Assembly (NCBI RefSeq): GCF_000802185.1
Contig: NZ_KN676113.1
Span: 5,092,028-5,156,027 of the forward strand
DNA: 64,000 bases
Direction: 5' to 3'
Source of the DNA: Belnapia sp. F-4-1
GTDB lineage: Bacteria > Pseudomonadota > Alphaproteobacteria > Acetobacterales > Acetobacteraceae
Position numbers and translations under genes: made by a program. Of the stretch, positions 1 to 7,219 are shown piece after piece; within the stretch, counting starts at the first letter, position 1; every line of letters starts with the position of its first letter. The notes under the pieces were generated by a model. That model worked only from the letters and a program-made list of their open reading frames with translations. It was not told the DNA's origin and searched no databases.

Positions 1-273
1 GACGGCGGTGCCCTCGCCGTCCTCGCTCTCCTCGGACTCGACCACGTTGATGCCGATCTCGCTCAGCATCGCCATGGTGTCCTCGATCATCTCGGAGGAA
101 ACCTGGTCGGAGGGCAGCGCCGCGTTCAACTCGTCATAGGTGACGTAGCCGCGCTCCTTGCCGCGGGCGATCAGCTTCTTGACCGCGGCCGTCAAGGTGT
201 CGAGGAGGACGCCCTCCACCACCTCGTCGCGCGTCTCGACCGTATCCGTACCACCTGCGGCCTTGCTCGCCAT
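1..273 (-). CDS. rpoD: RNA polymerase sigma-70 factor RpoD, N-terminal part (gene runs off the left edge)
   Basis: Only the first 91 codons are present. They begin MASKAAGGTDTVETRDEV and match sigma-70 region 1.1: the LIARGKERGYVTYDELNAAL segment and the following DQVSSEMIEDTMAMLSEIGI helix are characteristic of RpoD, followed by the usual acidic linker (ESEESEDGEG). Region 1.1 keeps free sigma from binding DNA; the core-binding and promoter-recognition regions lie outside the window. The ATG at 273 is the start that gives this family N-terminus. It lies 62 bp downstream of dnaG on the same strand, the classical dnaG-rpoD order of the macromolecular-synthesis operon, so co-transcription is likely. 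Function follows from family; the truncation is only the window edge. Confidence 0.93.
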   Translation of the reverse strand, partial: MASKAAGGTDTVETRDEVVEGVLLDTLTAAVKKLIARGKERGYVTYDELNAALPSDQVSSEMIEDTMAMLSEIGINVVESEESEDGEGTAV

Positions 274-335
274 GCCTGCGCTCCATGCCTGCGACGGGCG
301 GCCCGTGGGGGGCGGTCACCCGTGCGACGATCCTT

Positions 336-2189
336 CTATATTATGCTATTCGGCTGGGCCTGATCCCCGGCCTCGCCGCTCAGCAGGGCGCGCTGCGCTT
401 CGAGCAGCAGCACGTAGCGATGCTGGGCTTGCGGGTCGTTGGTTTCTTCCAGCATTCTCCGAGCCTCGGCCAGATCGTGGTCCAACTCCGCCTTGCCCCG
501 CAGCAGGCTGAAAAAATGCCACCAAGCCTCGAGCGCCTCCTTTGGCTGGGCCTCGGGATCGGCGGCCTGGGAGAGGCCTTGCTTCCTGGTCACCCAGGCA
601 GCAGCAGACTCCCATCCTGCCTGTCGGAGGTGGTCCATCAGGCTCATCGAGTCAAGGTGATCGGCATCGGGAAGCCATGCGAGAAGTGCCTCCCTGAGCT
701 GCGAGCAGTCGCCGGAGGGCAGGTCGAGCGAGGCCAGGGCCTCCTCCACCCCGGACAGCAGGGCCGGATGGTGGAGCAGGATCGCCAAAAGGTTGCGGGC
801 GCGCTCCAGACGAATCGCCTCATGGTCGATGGCGGCGCGTTGCAGGCCGCGGATGGAGACGAGTTCGCCCGGCTTCCCGCGAGGCGTCCAGGCGGGACGC
901 GCGGCCGGGGCCGGGCGGGCGCTGCGGCCCTCGGCGAAGAAGCGGTCGAGCCAAGCGCGGCGGTATTCGCTGGAAAGGGTCTTGTCGGGGATGCTCTTCG
1001 CCGCCGCGCCGAGGCGGTGGCGGAAGGCGGCGCGCTGCTCGGGCGTGGCGGGCGGGGTCGGGCCGGCGAGTAGGTCGTAGAGGGCGGCCGATAGCGGCTT
1101 GGCGCCGGCGAGCACGGCCTCGAAGGCGGGCGGGCCGGCCTTCGCCACCAGCGTGTCGGGATCCTCGCCGCCGGTGAGCATCGCCAGGCGCAGGCTGCGG
1201 TCGGGGGCGAGCAGGGGCAGGGCCAGCTCGGCGGAGCGGAAGGCGGCCTTGGCGCCGGCGGCGTCGCCGTCGAAGCAGAGCACGGGCTCGGGGGAGACCT
1301 GCCACAGCGCGTCCAGTTGCTCGGCGGTCAGCGCCGTCCCCAAGGGTGCGACGGCACCGCCGAAGCCGGCCTGGTGCAGGGCGATGACATCCATGTAGCC
1401 CTCGACGACGACGACCGTGGCGCCGCGGAAGGCGCCCTCGCGCGCAAGGTCGAGGCCGTAGAGGCTGCGGCGCTTGGAGAAGAGCTCCGTCTCCGGGCCG
1501 TTGACGTATTTCGGCTGGCCGTCGCCGAGGATGCGGCCGCCGAAGCTGATGGTCCGGCCGCGCCGGTCGCGGATCGGGAAGATCACGCGGTTGAAGAACA
1601 TGTCGACCAGCCCCCCCTCGGGCCGGTCCGGGTCGCGCGGCTTCATCAGTCCGGCGGCAACGAGCTGCTCGGGGGTGATGCCCTCGCCCTTGAGGTCGGC
1701 GGCGAGCGCCCCCCTCCCCTCGCCCGACCAGCCGAGGCCGAAGCGGGCGATGGTCGCCTCGGTGAGGCCACGCTTGCGGAGGTAGTCGAGGCCAGCGCGG
1801 CCCTCGGGCAGCATCAGGCGGCGGCGGAAGGCGGCTTCGGCCGCGGCGCAGACGCCGTACAGGTCCTTCGCACGGCGCTCGCGCTCGGCGGCCTGGGGCG
1901 TCGCCTTCGGCACCTGCATCCCCGCCTCGCCGGCGAGGCGCTCGACGGCCTCGGGGAAGCTGGCGCCCTCGGCGCGCATGAGGAAGGTGATCGCATCCCC
2001 ATGCGCGCCGCAGCCGAAGCAGTGGAAGTGGTCGTCATAGACGTAGAAGGACGGCGTCTTCTCGTTGTGGAAGGGGCAGCATCCCTTCCACTGCCGCCCG
2101 TTCCGCGCGAGGCGGGTCTTGCGGCCGATCAGGCCCGGCAGCGGCGTCCGGGCCCGCAGCTCCTCGAGGAAGGCGGGCGGGAGGGCCAT
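336..2189 (-). CDS. dnaG: DNA primase DnaG
   Basis: 617 aa, normal length for bacterial primase, which makes RNA primers for lagging-strand replication. Three parts are visible. The N-terminal CHC2 zinc finger has ligands C38, H41, C57 and C60 (CPFHNEKTPSF ... CFGCG). The catalytic core carries the RNA-polymerase basic motif region (FFNRVIFPIRD) and a TOPRIM fold with the acidic motifs EGYMDV (263-268) and DGDAAG (307-312). A divergent C-terminal helical domain would contact DnaB. It starts 16 bp after the bfr stop and is followed 62 bp later by rpoD. rpsU, which heads this operon in enterobacteria, is not here but about 4 kb away on the other strand. Confidence 0.97.
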   Translation of the reverse strand: MALPPAFLEELRARTPLPGLIGRKTRLARNGRQWKGCCPFHNEKTPSFYVYDDHFHCFGCGAHGDAITFLMRAEGASFPEAVERLAGEAGMQVPKATPQAAERERRAKDLYGVCAAAEAAFRRRLMLPEGRAGLDYLRKRGLTEATIARFGLGWSGEGRGALAADLKGEGITPEQLVAAGLMKPRDPDRPEGGLVDMFFNRVIFPIRDRRGRTISFGGRILGDGQPKYVNGPETELFSKRRSLYGLDLAREGAFRGATVVVVEGYMDVIALHQAGFGGAVAPLGTALTAEQLDALWQVSPEPVLCFDGDAAGAKAAFRSAELALPLLAPDRSLRLAMLTGGEDPDTLVAKAGPPAFEAVLAGAKPLSAALYDLLAGPTPPATPEQRAAFRHRLGAAAKSIPDKTLSSEYRRAWLDRFFAEGRSARPAPAARPAWTPRGKPGELVSIRGLQRAAIDHEAIRLERARNLLAILLHHPALLSGVEEALASLDLPSGDCSQLREALLAWLPDADHLDSMSLMDHLRQAGWESAAAWVTRKQGLSQAADPEAQPKEALEAWWHFFSLLRGKAELDHDLAEARRMLEETNDPQAQHRYVLLLEAQRALLSGEAGDQAQPNSII

Positions 2190-2205
2190 CGGCCGGGCGC
2201 TGCGG

Positions 2206-2700
2206 TCAGTCCGCCTCGTGCTGGTCCGGGGCGGCGGCGCTGTTGAGCAGGATGTAGCGCTCGATGCCGATCAGCTTGATGAGGTCGAACTGGCGGTCGA
2301 GGAAGTCGACATGCTCCTCCTCGTTCGCAAGGATTTTCAGCAGCAGGTCGCGCGAAACGAAGTCGCGGACGCTCTCGGCATAGGCGATGCCTTCGCGCAG
2401 GTCGCCCGTCGCTTTCTCCTCGATGGCGAGGTCGGCACGGAGGATCTCCTCCACGGTCTGGCCGACCAGCACCTGGTTCAGCCGCTGCAGGTTGGGCAGG
2501 CCGCCGAGGAAGAGGATGCGCTCGATCAGCCAGTCGGCGTGGCGCATCTCCTCGATCGATTCCTTGTACTCGTGCGCGCCGAGCTTGGTGACACCCCAAT
2601 GGCGCAGGATGCGGGCGTGCAGGAAGTACTGGTTGATCGCCGTCAGCTCGTTGGTGAGCTGGGTGTTCAGATGCTCGATGACCTTGGGGTCGGCCTTCAT
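2206..2700 (-). CDS. bfr: Bacterioferritin
   Basis: 164 aa haem-containing ferritin, which oxidises Fe(II) and stores it as a mineral in a 24-subunit cytosolic shell. All ferroxidase ligands sit at canonical positions: E18, E51, H54, E94, E127 and H130. M52 is the axial haem ligand shared between subunit pairs. The start MKADPKVIEHLN is the usual family N-terminus. The gene follows bfd after an 86 bp gap and ends 16 bp before dnaG, so it may be transcribed with both. No Fur-type box was seen in the 86 bp gap, so iron control, if any, probably comes from the promoter at about 4060-4090. Confidence 0.96.
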   Translation of the reverse strand: MKADPKVIEHLNTQLTNELTAINQYFLHARILRHWGVTKLGAHEYKESIEEMRHADWLIERILFLGGLPNLQRLNQVLVGQTVEEILRADLAIEEKATGDLREGIAYAESVRDFVSRDLLLKILANEEEHVDFLDRQFDLIKLIGIERYILLNSAAAPDQHEAD

Positions 2701-2786
2701 GGCGGCTCCGGCACGAAAGGGCGCCAGGTGCCATTGGCTCCTGGCGGGCGCTGAGGATGGGCCGACTTGTATAGCAGAACGCGGCG

Positions 2787-2975
2787 TCAGGAAGCCGGAG
2801 TTTGCACGGCAGGCGCGGCTAAGTCACGGATCATATTGAGTATCATTCGCGTACACGTCCCGCACTGCGCCTTGCAGGCGCAGTGGGCATAGACGTCGCG
2901 CGGCTTGCTCGCGCCCTTCTCGACCGCCTCGGTGACCTGCTTGTCGGAGAGCGCGTTGCAGAGACAGAGGATCAT
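2787..2975 (-). CDS. bfd: Bacterioferritin-associated [2Fe-2S] ferredoxin
   Basis: 62 aa. BFD-like [2Fe-2S] proteins reduce the ferric core of bacterioferritin so that iron is released. The fingerprint is complete: a CLC pair at C4/C6 and a CGTC pair at C38/C41, the family's CxC-x(~31)-CxxC pattern; two further cysteines (C32, C34) are present. The ATG at 2975 gives MILCLCNALSD, the canonical start, and lies 10 bp after the stop of the upstream iron-binding protein, so the two are co-transcribed. Standing immediately before bfr matches the functional pairing. The short Ala/Pro C-terminal tail is unremarkable. Confidence 0.92.
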   Translation of the reverse strand: MILCLCNALSDKQVTEAVEKGASKPRDVYAHCACKAQCGTCTRMILNMIRDLAAPAVQTPAS

Positions 2976-2985
2976 CGCCGCCTCC

Positions 2986-4026
2986 TCAGCGCCAGCCGGC
3001 GCGCTGCATGATCTGCAGCGCCTGCGTGGCATTCGCATTGGTGCGCTCGGCATCGACCGGCTCGGGCCGGAAACTGCCCATGGCGCGCAGCGCGGGGTGC
3101 AGCGGCGCATCGGCGACGGCCGGGTATTCCATGTTGCCGAGGGCGAAGCGCTCCTGCGCCGAGCCGCTCGTCAGGTACTCAAGGAAGCGCACGGCGGCGG
3201 CGCGGTTCGGCGCGGTCTTCACCAGGCCGGCGCCAGAGATGTTGACATGCGCGCCGCGGTCGCCCGGCGCCTGGTTCGGGAAGATGACGCCGATGCGCGA
3301 GAACAGCGCCTTGTCCTCCTCGCGCTCCGACGCGCCGATGGCGGCGAGGTAGTAGGTGTTGGCGATCGCGAGCCCGCACTGGCCGGAGGGGATGGCGCGG
3401 AACTGGTCGCGGTCGCCGCCCTGCGGCGGGCGGGCGAGGTTGGCGGCGAAGCCCTGCGCCCATTGCTCCGTCCGCTCCGGCCCGTTGGCGGCGAGGATCG
3501 AGGCGCCGAGGCTGGTGTTGTAGGGGTGGCTCGCGGTGCGGACGCAGATCTGGCCGCGGAAGCGCGGGTCGGCGAGGTCCTCGTAGCGTGCGAGGCCCTG
3601 CGGCGCGCCCTTCTCCTTGTCGTACATGATGACGCGGGCGCGGGTGGAGACGGCGAACCACTGGCCGTCGCGGTCGCGCAGCCCCTCCGGGATGCGCTGC
3701 TCGATCACCGCCGAGCGCAGCGGCGCCAGGATACCAGCCGCGCCGGCGCGGGCCAGCCGGGCGGCATCGACGGTAATGAAGACATCGGCCGGGCTGTTGG
3801 CGCCCTCGTTGCGGATGCGCTCGATGAGCTGGTCGGCATCGCCCTCGATCAGGCGGATGCGGATGCCCGTCTCACGGGTGAATTCCTGATAGAGCGCCCG
3901 GTCGCTGTCGTAATGGCGCGAGGAATAAAGGTTCACCTCCTCGGCGGCGGCGGCCGGCCCGGACCAGGCGGCGAAGCAGGCGGCGGCGGCGAGGGCAAGC
4001 AGGCGTCGCGTTGGACGGGCAGGCAT
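2986..4026 (-). CDS. Fe(3+) ABC transporter substrate-binding protein (FbpA/FutA-like)
   Basis: 346 aa periplasmic iron-binding protein. An N-terminal signal peptide (MPARPTRRLLALAAAACFAA...GPAAAAEE, cleavage near residue 28) precedes an extracellular-solute-binding fold. The mature start EEVNLYSSRHYDSDRALY and the adjacent tyrosines in NTYYLAAIG are typical of FbpA/FutA1, where tyrosines ligate ferric iron. The ATG at 4026 is chosen because it directly precedes the signal peptide; the upstream in-frame extension has none. No permease or ATPase gene adjoins it, so it must use a transporter encoded elsewhere. It is the first gene of an iron group (this gene, bfd, bfr) and carries a Fur-like box in its promoter. 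Exact substrate (free Fe3+ or chelate) is inferred. Confidence 0.88.
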   Translation of the reverse strand: MPARPTRRLLALAAAACFAAWSGPAAAAEEVNLYSSRHYDSDRALYQEFTRETGIRIRLIEGDADQLIERIRNEGANSPADVFITVDAARLARAGAAGILAPLRSAVIEQRIPEGLRDRDGQWFAVSTRARVIMYDKEKGAPQGLARYEDLADPRFRGQICVRTASHPYNTSLGASILAANGPERTEQWAQGFAANLARPPQGGDRDQFRAIPSGQCGLAIANTYYLAAIGASEREEDKALFSRIGVIFPNQAPGDRGAHVNISGAGLVKTAPNRAAAVRFLEYLTSGSAQERFALGNMEYPAVADAPLHPALRAMGSFRPEPVDAERTNANATQALQIMQRAGWR

Positions 4027-4058
4027 GCGGACGTCTTCTCCGGACTGGCGCTGCGGCG

Positions 4059-4087
4059 TTGATAATGGAAGTGAGAACCATTCGCAA
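4059..4087 (-). promoter_or_regulatory. Candidate sigma-70 promoter of the iron operon
   Basis: Read on the minus strand there is TTGCGA (4087-4082), a 17-base spacer, then TATCAA (4064-4059), about 33 bases before the ATG of the iron-binding protein. Each hexamer matches the consensus at four of six positions. The Fur-like box at 4072-4086 covers the -35 hexamer and most of the spacer, the arrangement expected for repression by iron. Confidence 0.45.
4072..4086. promoter_or_regulatory. Fur-like operator
   Basis: TGAGAACCATTCGCA is an imperfect palindrome matching 11 of 14 arm positions of the 7-1-7 Fur consensus TGATAATnATTATCA. It differs at only two positions from the perfect palindrome at 54474-54488 upstream of another iron-type gene in this window. 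It also lies inside a larger dyad: GGAAGTGA (4067-4074) and TCACTTCC (4089-4096). Fur is the likely binder given the iron genes downstream; Irr or RirA sites look different, but no binding data can be drawn from sequence. Confidence 0.6.
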
Positions 4088-4151
4088 GTCACTTCCGCAG
4101 CGCGACGGGAGGGAACTTGCCCCAGCACCCTCCGCCCCGCCTTGATCTGGC

Positions 4152-4943
4152 TCAATCCGCCGGGCGGAGGCCGCGGAGGAACCGGCTGCGCGCCGCGGCG
4201 GCGGCCATCAGCAGGGTGTGGTCCGAGCCGGAGAGGATGAAGCGGGCGCCGAGCTTGATGTAGGCGGCGGCCCAGGTCTCGTCGTAGACGCCGCCCATGC
4301 CGAGCACCTTGCCCGAGGCCGCGCAGGCCGCCGCCACCTTGGCATAAGCCGCCTGCACCCGCTCATGGCCGATCTGCCCGGCGATGCCCATGGAGGCGGT
4401 GAGGTCCGAGGTGCCGATCATCAGCCCGTCGACCCCCGGGACGGCGGCGATGGCCTCGGCATTCTCCACCGCCTCCGGCGTCTCGATCATGCAGGCGACG
4501 ATGATCTCACGGTTCAGCTCGGCCTGCGCCTCGGCGACCGGGGGCGGCTGGAAGTTGTAGGCGAAGGGCGGCCCGCCCCAGGAACGGGTGCCGAGCGGCG
4601 GGAAGCGGAAGGCGGCCGCCACCGCCCGCGCCTCCGCCTCGGTATCGACATGCGGGACGACCACGCCCATGGCGCCGTTGTCGAGCGCCCGCGTGCCTTC
4701 GTGGAGCGCGTCCTTGCAGCAGCGGACGATGGGGGTGATGCCCTGGCCGAGCGCGGCGATGGCGATCTGCGTCGCCTCATGGACCGAAGCGGCGCCGTGC
4801 TCCATGTCGATGAAGAGCCAGTCATAGCCGGTGGCGGCGGCCATCATCCCGACCGCGCTGCCGCGCAGGTGGTGGACGCCGAAGCCGAGCGAGACCTCGC
4901 CGGCCAGCATCCGCTGCCGCGCGTGATTGGGCACGATGGGCAT
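4152..4943 (-). CDS. HpcH/HpaI aldolase family protein
   Basis: 263 aa class II, metal-dependent aldolase of the HpcH/HpaI family (pyruvate-type aldol cleavage of 2-keto-4-hydroxy acids). Visible motifs are the early FIDMEHGAASV segment with the general-base histidine, IVRCCK, and the metal-ligand stretch CMIETPEAVENAEAI followed by IGTSDL. The ATG at 4943 is preferred over the in-frame ATG at 5000 because GGAGGA lies 8-13 bases upstream of it. It follows COQ9 on the same strand and precedes the divergent iron promoter region. The substrate cannot be told from sequence; a second paralogue lies at 29593-30357. Confidence 0.85.
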   Translation of the reverse strand: MPIVPNHARQRMLAGEVSLGFGVHHLRGSAVGMMAAATGYDWLFIDMEHGAASVHEATQIAIAALGQGITPIVRCCKDALHEGTRALDNGAMGVVVPHVDTEAEARAVAAAFRFPPLGTRSWGGPPFAYNFQPPPVAEAQAELNREIIVACMIETPEAVENAEAIAAVPGVDGLMIGTSDLTASMGIAGQIGHERVQAAYAKVAAACAASGKVLGMGGVYDETWAAAYIKLGARFILSGSDHTLLMAAAAARSRFLRGLRPAD

Positions 4944-5000
4944 GGCGCCTTCCTCCGTTTTGTTGGCGGGAAGCGCACCATGCCCGGTGCCCATGGTCAA

Positions 5001-5579
5001 TCAGGCGGCGCGGCGCCGCTTGCCGAGCCGGGCAAGATCGGCCAGCCGGCGGTCGAGGAAGTCGAGCGCGTCCTCCACCTCGGGGTCGTCGTCGCGCAGC
5101 CAGTAGGCCAGCGTCGCGCCATAGACGCCGGCCAGCGTCGCCCGGCGGGTGTACCAGGAGAAGTCGGCCGAGGTGTCGCCGGCGGCGTACCACATGGCAT
5201 CCACCGACTTCGCCGTGGTGCGGAGCGCTACCGGCGTGTTCCAGGGCAGCGCCAGCAGGCTGAAGGCCCGGCGCAGCGCCCGCTTGTGCGGCGCCGTGGC
5301 GCGCAGGCTGAGCTCCACCAGGCGGCGGATGCGGGCCGGGACGCGGAGGGCGGCCAGGTCCTCGGCCGCGGCGGCAGCCTCCATCTCGCGGTCGGCGAGG
5401 TCGATCCAATGCGCGACGGCCCCGACCGGGCCCCCGGGGAAGTGGCTCTCGGCGAGCGCCGGGTCCTCGCCGATGGCGGCGAGGCCGGCGCGGAGCGTGC
5501 CCCAGTTCCAGCCCTCGTCGGCGGCGATGGGCAGCATGGCGCGGATGGCGGCGTCGCGGATGTCGCTGCGCTCGGTCAT
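5001..5579 (-). CDS. COQ9 family protein (ubiquinone biosynthesis)
   Basis: 192 aa. COQ9 proteins bind isoprenoid lipids and help the COQ7-type hydroxylase in ubiquinone synthesis. They have a TetR-like helical fold without DNA-binding function. The family-typical AADEGWNWGTLRAGL near the N-terminus and the C-terminal WYTRRATLAGVYGATLAYWL helix (the lipid-binding region) are visible. The ATG at 5579 overlaps the stop of the peptide deformylase gene by four bases (ATGA), implying translational coupling. Alphaproteobacteria commonly carry COQ9. Assignment is confident; the mechanism is known from mitochondrial homologues. Confidence 0.88.
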   Translation of the reverse strand: MTERSDIRDAAIRAMLPIAADEGWNWGTLRAGLAAIGEDPALAESHFPGGPVGAVAHWIDLADREMEAAAAAEDLAALRVPARIRRLVELSLRATAPHKRALRRAFSLLALPWNTPVALRTTAKSVDAMWYAAGDTSADFSWYTRRATLAGVYGATLAYWLRDDDPEVEDALDFLDRRLADLARLGKRRRAA

Positions 5580-6079
5580 CGCGCGGGGCTCCCGGCGGCG
5601 CGGGCCAGTTCTTCGGTGAAGCCGAAGAGGGAGTGGTCGGTCATCCGCATCGGATAGAGGATGCCGTCCAGATGGTCGGTCTCGTGCTGCATCACCCGCG
5701 CCGTCATCGCTTCCGCCTCGCCTTCCACCGGGTTGCCCTCGGCATCGAGGCCGCGATAGCGGATCCGGCGCGGCCGCTCCACTGCGCCGCGGAGGCCGGG
5801 GATCGAGAGGCAGCCCTCCCAGGCCATCTCCGCCTCCTCGCCGAGGGGCTCCAGCTCCGGGTTGACCAAGGCGGCGACGCCGGTCGGGCCGCGCCAGACG
5901 AAGAGGCGGAGCGGCACATGGACCTGCGGCGCGGCGAGGCCGATGCCGGAGGCGTCCAGCATGGTCTCGGCCATGTCGGCGATCAGCCGGCGGATTTCGG
6001 GATGGGTCGGGTCGTCCACCGGCTCGGCCTCGCGCAGCAGCACCGGGTGGCCCATGCGGGCGATCTTCAATATGGCCAA
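5576..6079 (-). CDS. def: Peptide deformylase
   Basis: 167 aa enzyme removing the formyl group from nascent N-terminal methionine. All three family motifs are present: [17 protein letters not shown] (metal-ligand Cys) and QHETDHLDG (the two His ligands and catalytic Glu). I place the start at TTG 6079 because it restores the usual N-terminus ([13 protein letters not shown]) and has a strong GGAGGAGG ribosome site just upstream; the first ATG in frame is at 6055 and would remove conserved residues. The 3' end overlaps COQ9 (ATGA). Its 215 bp divergent spacer with rpsU presumably holds both promoters. A second deformylase elsewhere in the genome is possible. Confidence 0.93.
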   Translation of the reverse strand: MAILKIARMGHPVLLREAEPVDDPTHPEIRRLIADMAETMLDASGIGLAAPQVHVPLRLFVWRGPTGVAALVNPELEPLGEEAEMAWEGCLSIPGLRGAVERPRRIRYRGLDAEGNPVEGEAEAMTARVMQHETDHLDGILYPMRMTDHSLFGFTEELARAAGSPAR

Positions 6080-6167
6080 GGCTGACCTCCTCCGGCATTC
6101 ACCGCCCGAATTGGGGGCGTGCGGGCCATAGTGGGAGGGGGCTTCCCGCGATGGGTCTCGCCGTGCT

Positions 6168-6181
6168 AGGGAGGCCTCCCT
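6168..6181. promoter_or_regulatory. Perfect 14-bp palindrome between def and rpsU
   Basis: AGGGAGGCCTCCCT reads identically on both strands. It lies in the 215 bp divergent region (6080-6294) between the translation gene def and the ribosomal gene rpsU. It could be a regulator's operator or a short hairpin in the rpsU leader. I could not place convincing -35/-10 elements for either gene. Confidence 0.3.
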
Positions 6182-6294
6182 CCGCATCAGGGTGGGGATG
6201 GCGAGGGTGGCCGGTTTCGACCGAGCCACCCGCAACTGCGCCCCCTGAGCGGCGATTCCTGTTTCCTTCGTCAAGCCCATGGAGGCAAGGCCGC

Positions 6295-6498
6295 GTGCAA
6301 GTCGTCGTTCGTGACAACAACATCGATCAGGCGCTGAAGGCGCTCAAGAAGAAGCTTCAGCGCGAGGGTGTGTTCCGCGAGATGAAGCTGCGCCGCCATT
6401 ACGAGAAGCCGTCCGAGCGCCGCGCCCGCGAGGCCGCCGAGGCCGTCCGCCGCGCCCGCAAGGTCGAGCGCAAGCGCCTGGAGCGCGAGGGCTTCTAA
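6295..6498 (+). CDS. rpsU: 30S ribosomal protein S21
   Basis: 67 aa, very basic: [20 protein letters not shown], then the conserved [16 protein letters not shown] block and an Arg/Lys-rich tail. S21 binds the 30S platform near the anti-Shine-Dalgarno region. The start is GTG at 6295, with GGAGG at 6281-6285, and gives the standard N-terminus; there is no in-frame ATG nearby. It is monocistronic here: a hairpin follows at 6505 and the next gene begins at 6577. It is separated from dnaG-rpoD, which lie about 4 kb to the left on the opposite strand. Confidence 0.96.
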   Translation: MQVVVRDNNIDQALKALKKKLQREGVFREMKLRRHYEKPSERRAREAAEAVRRARKVERKRLEREGF

Positions 6499-6504
6499 GC
6501 CCGA

Positions 6505-6522
6505 AATCCGGTTCGCCGGATT
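6505..6522 (+). terminator. Hairpin after rpsU with a TTCG loop
   Basis: AATCCGG-TTCG-CCGGATT forms a perfect seven-pair stem closed by a TTCG tetraloop, six bases after the rpsU stop. UUCG-capped stems are unusually stable in RNA. No T-tract follows, so it is either an atypical terminator or a 3'-end stabilising structure. Confidence 0.55.
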
Positions 6523-6576
6523 GCATTCGCGGCGCGTCAGGGCACACTCCCCTCAACGAATGGGGGGGAGAGTTCC

Positions 6577-7206
6577 ATGGCGCCACCGCCGCCCAGCCTG
6601 CAGCTTTACTGGTCCAGCCGCTCGCCTTTCGTCAGGAAGGTGATGGTCTGCGCGCATGAGCGTGGCCTCGCGGACCGCATCGAGCGCATCCCGACCGTCG
6701 TCGCGCTGACGAAGACGGAGCACAGCCTCCTCCCCCGCAACCCGCTCGGCCGCATCCCGACCCTGGTGCTGCCGGGTGGCGGGGTGCTCTTCGATTCCAT
6801 CGTCATCTGCGAATATCTGGACGGGCTCGGCGAAGCGCCGCCGCTCTTCCCGGCGCCCGGCCCGAAGCGGATCGACGCCATGCAGCGTCACGCGCTCGGC
6901 ACCGGCTTCATGGAGATGCTGCTGCTTTGGCGCGGCGAGGTGCTGCGGGAGCAGCCCTCCGCCGTCGTCATCGAGAATTTCGAGATCAAGCGCGCCGCGG
7001 TGATCCCGGCGCTCGAGGCGCTGGTGCCGCAGCTGGACGCGACGCCCTACGACATCGGCCATGTCGCGATAGGCTGCAGCCTCTCCTATCTCGACTTCCG
7101 CTGGCCGGAATTCGACTGGCGCGGCCCGAGCCCGCGGCTGGCCGCCTGGCATGCGGCCTTCAGCGCCCGCCCGGCCGTGCAGGCCACCGCCCATATCGAC
7201 GCCTGA
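6577..7206 (+). CDS. Glutathione S-transferase family protein
   Basis: 209 aa, usual GST length. The N-terminal thioredoxin-like domain (residues ~8-85) opens with LYWSSRSPFVRKVMVCAHE, where the serine in SRSPF is at the catalytic position, and contains NPLGRIPTL with the cis-proline and the DSIVICEYLD glutathione-binding segment. An all-helical C-terminal domain follows. GST-fold enzymes conjugate or reduce with glutathione; the substrate is unknown. It stands 13 bp before an MBL hydrolase and an AhpD-like gene in the same direction, suggesting a short catabolic or detoxification operon. Confidence 0.88.
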   Translation: MAPPPPSLQLYWSSRSPFVRKVMVCAHERGLADRIERIPTVVALTKTEHSLLPRNPLGRIPTLVLPGGGVLFDSIVICEYLDGLGEAPPLFPAPGPKRIDAMQRHALGTGFMEMLLLWRGEVLREQPSAVVIENFEIKRAAVIPALEALVPQLDATPYDIGHVAIGCSLSYLDFRWPEFDWRGPSPRLAAWHAAFSARPAVQATAHIDA

Positions 7207-7219
7207 GGGGAGCGCGGCC

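Noticed and set aside
285-2246. Long plus-strand open frames opposite dnaG (e.g. 1317-2246)
   Set aside because: High GC keeps antisense frames open; their products are Arg/Ala-rich, match nothing, and lie opposite a confidently identified gene.
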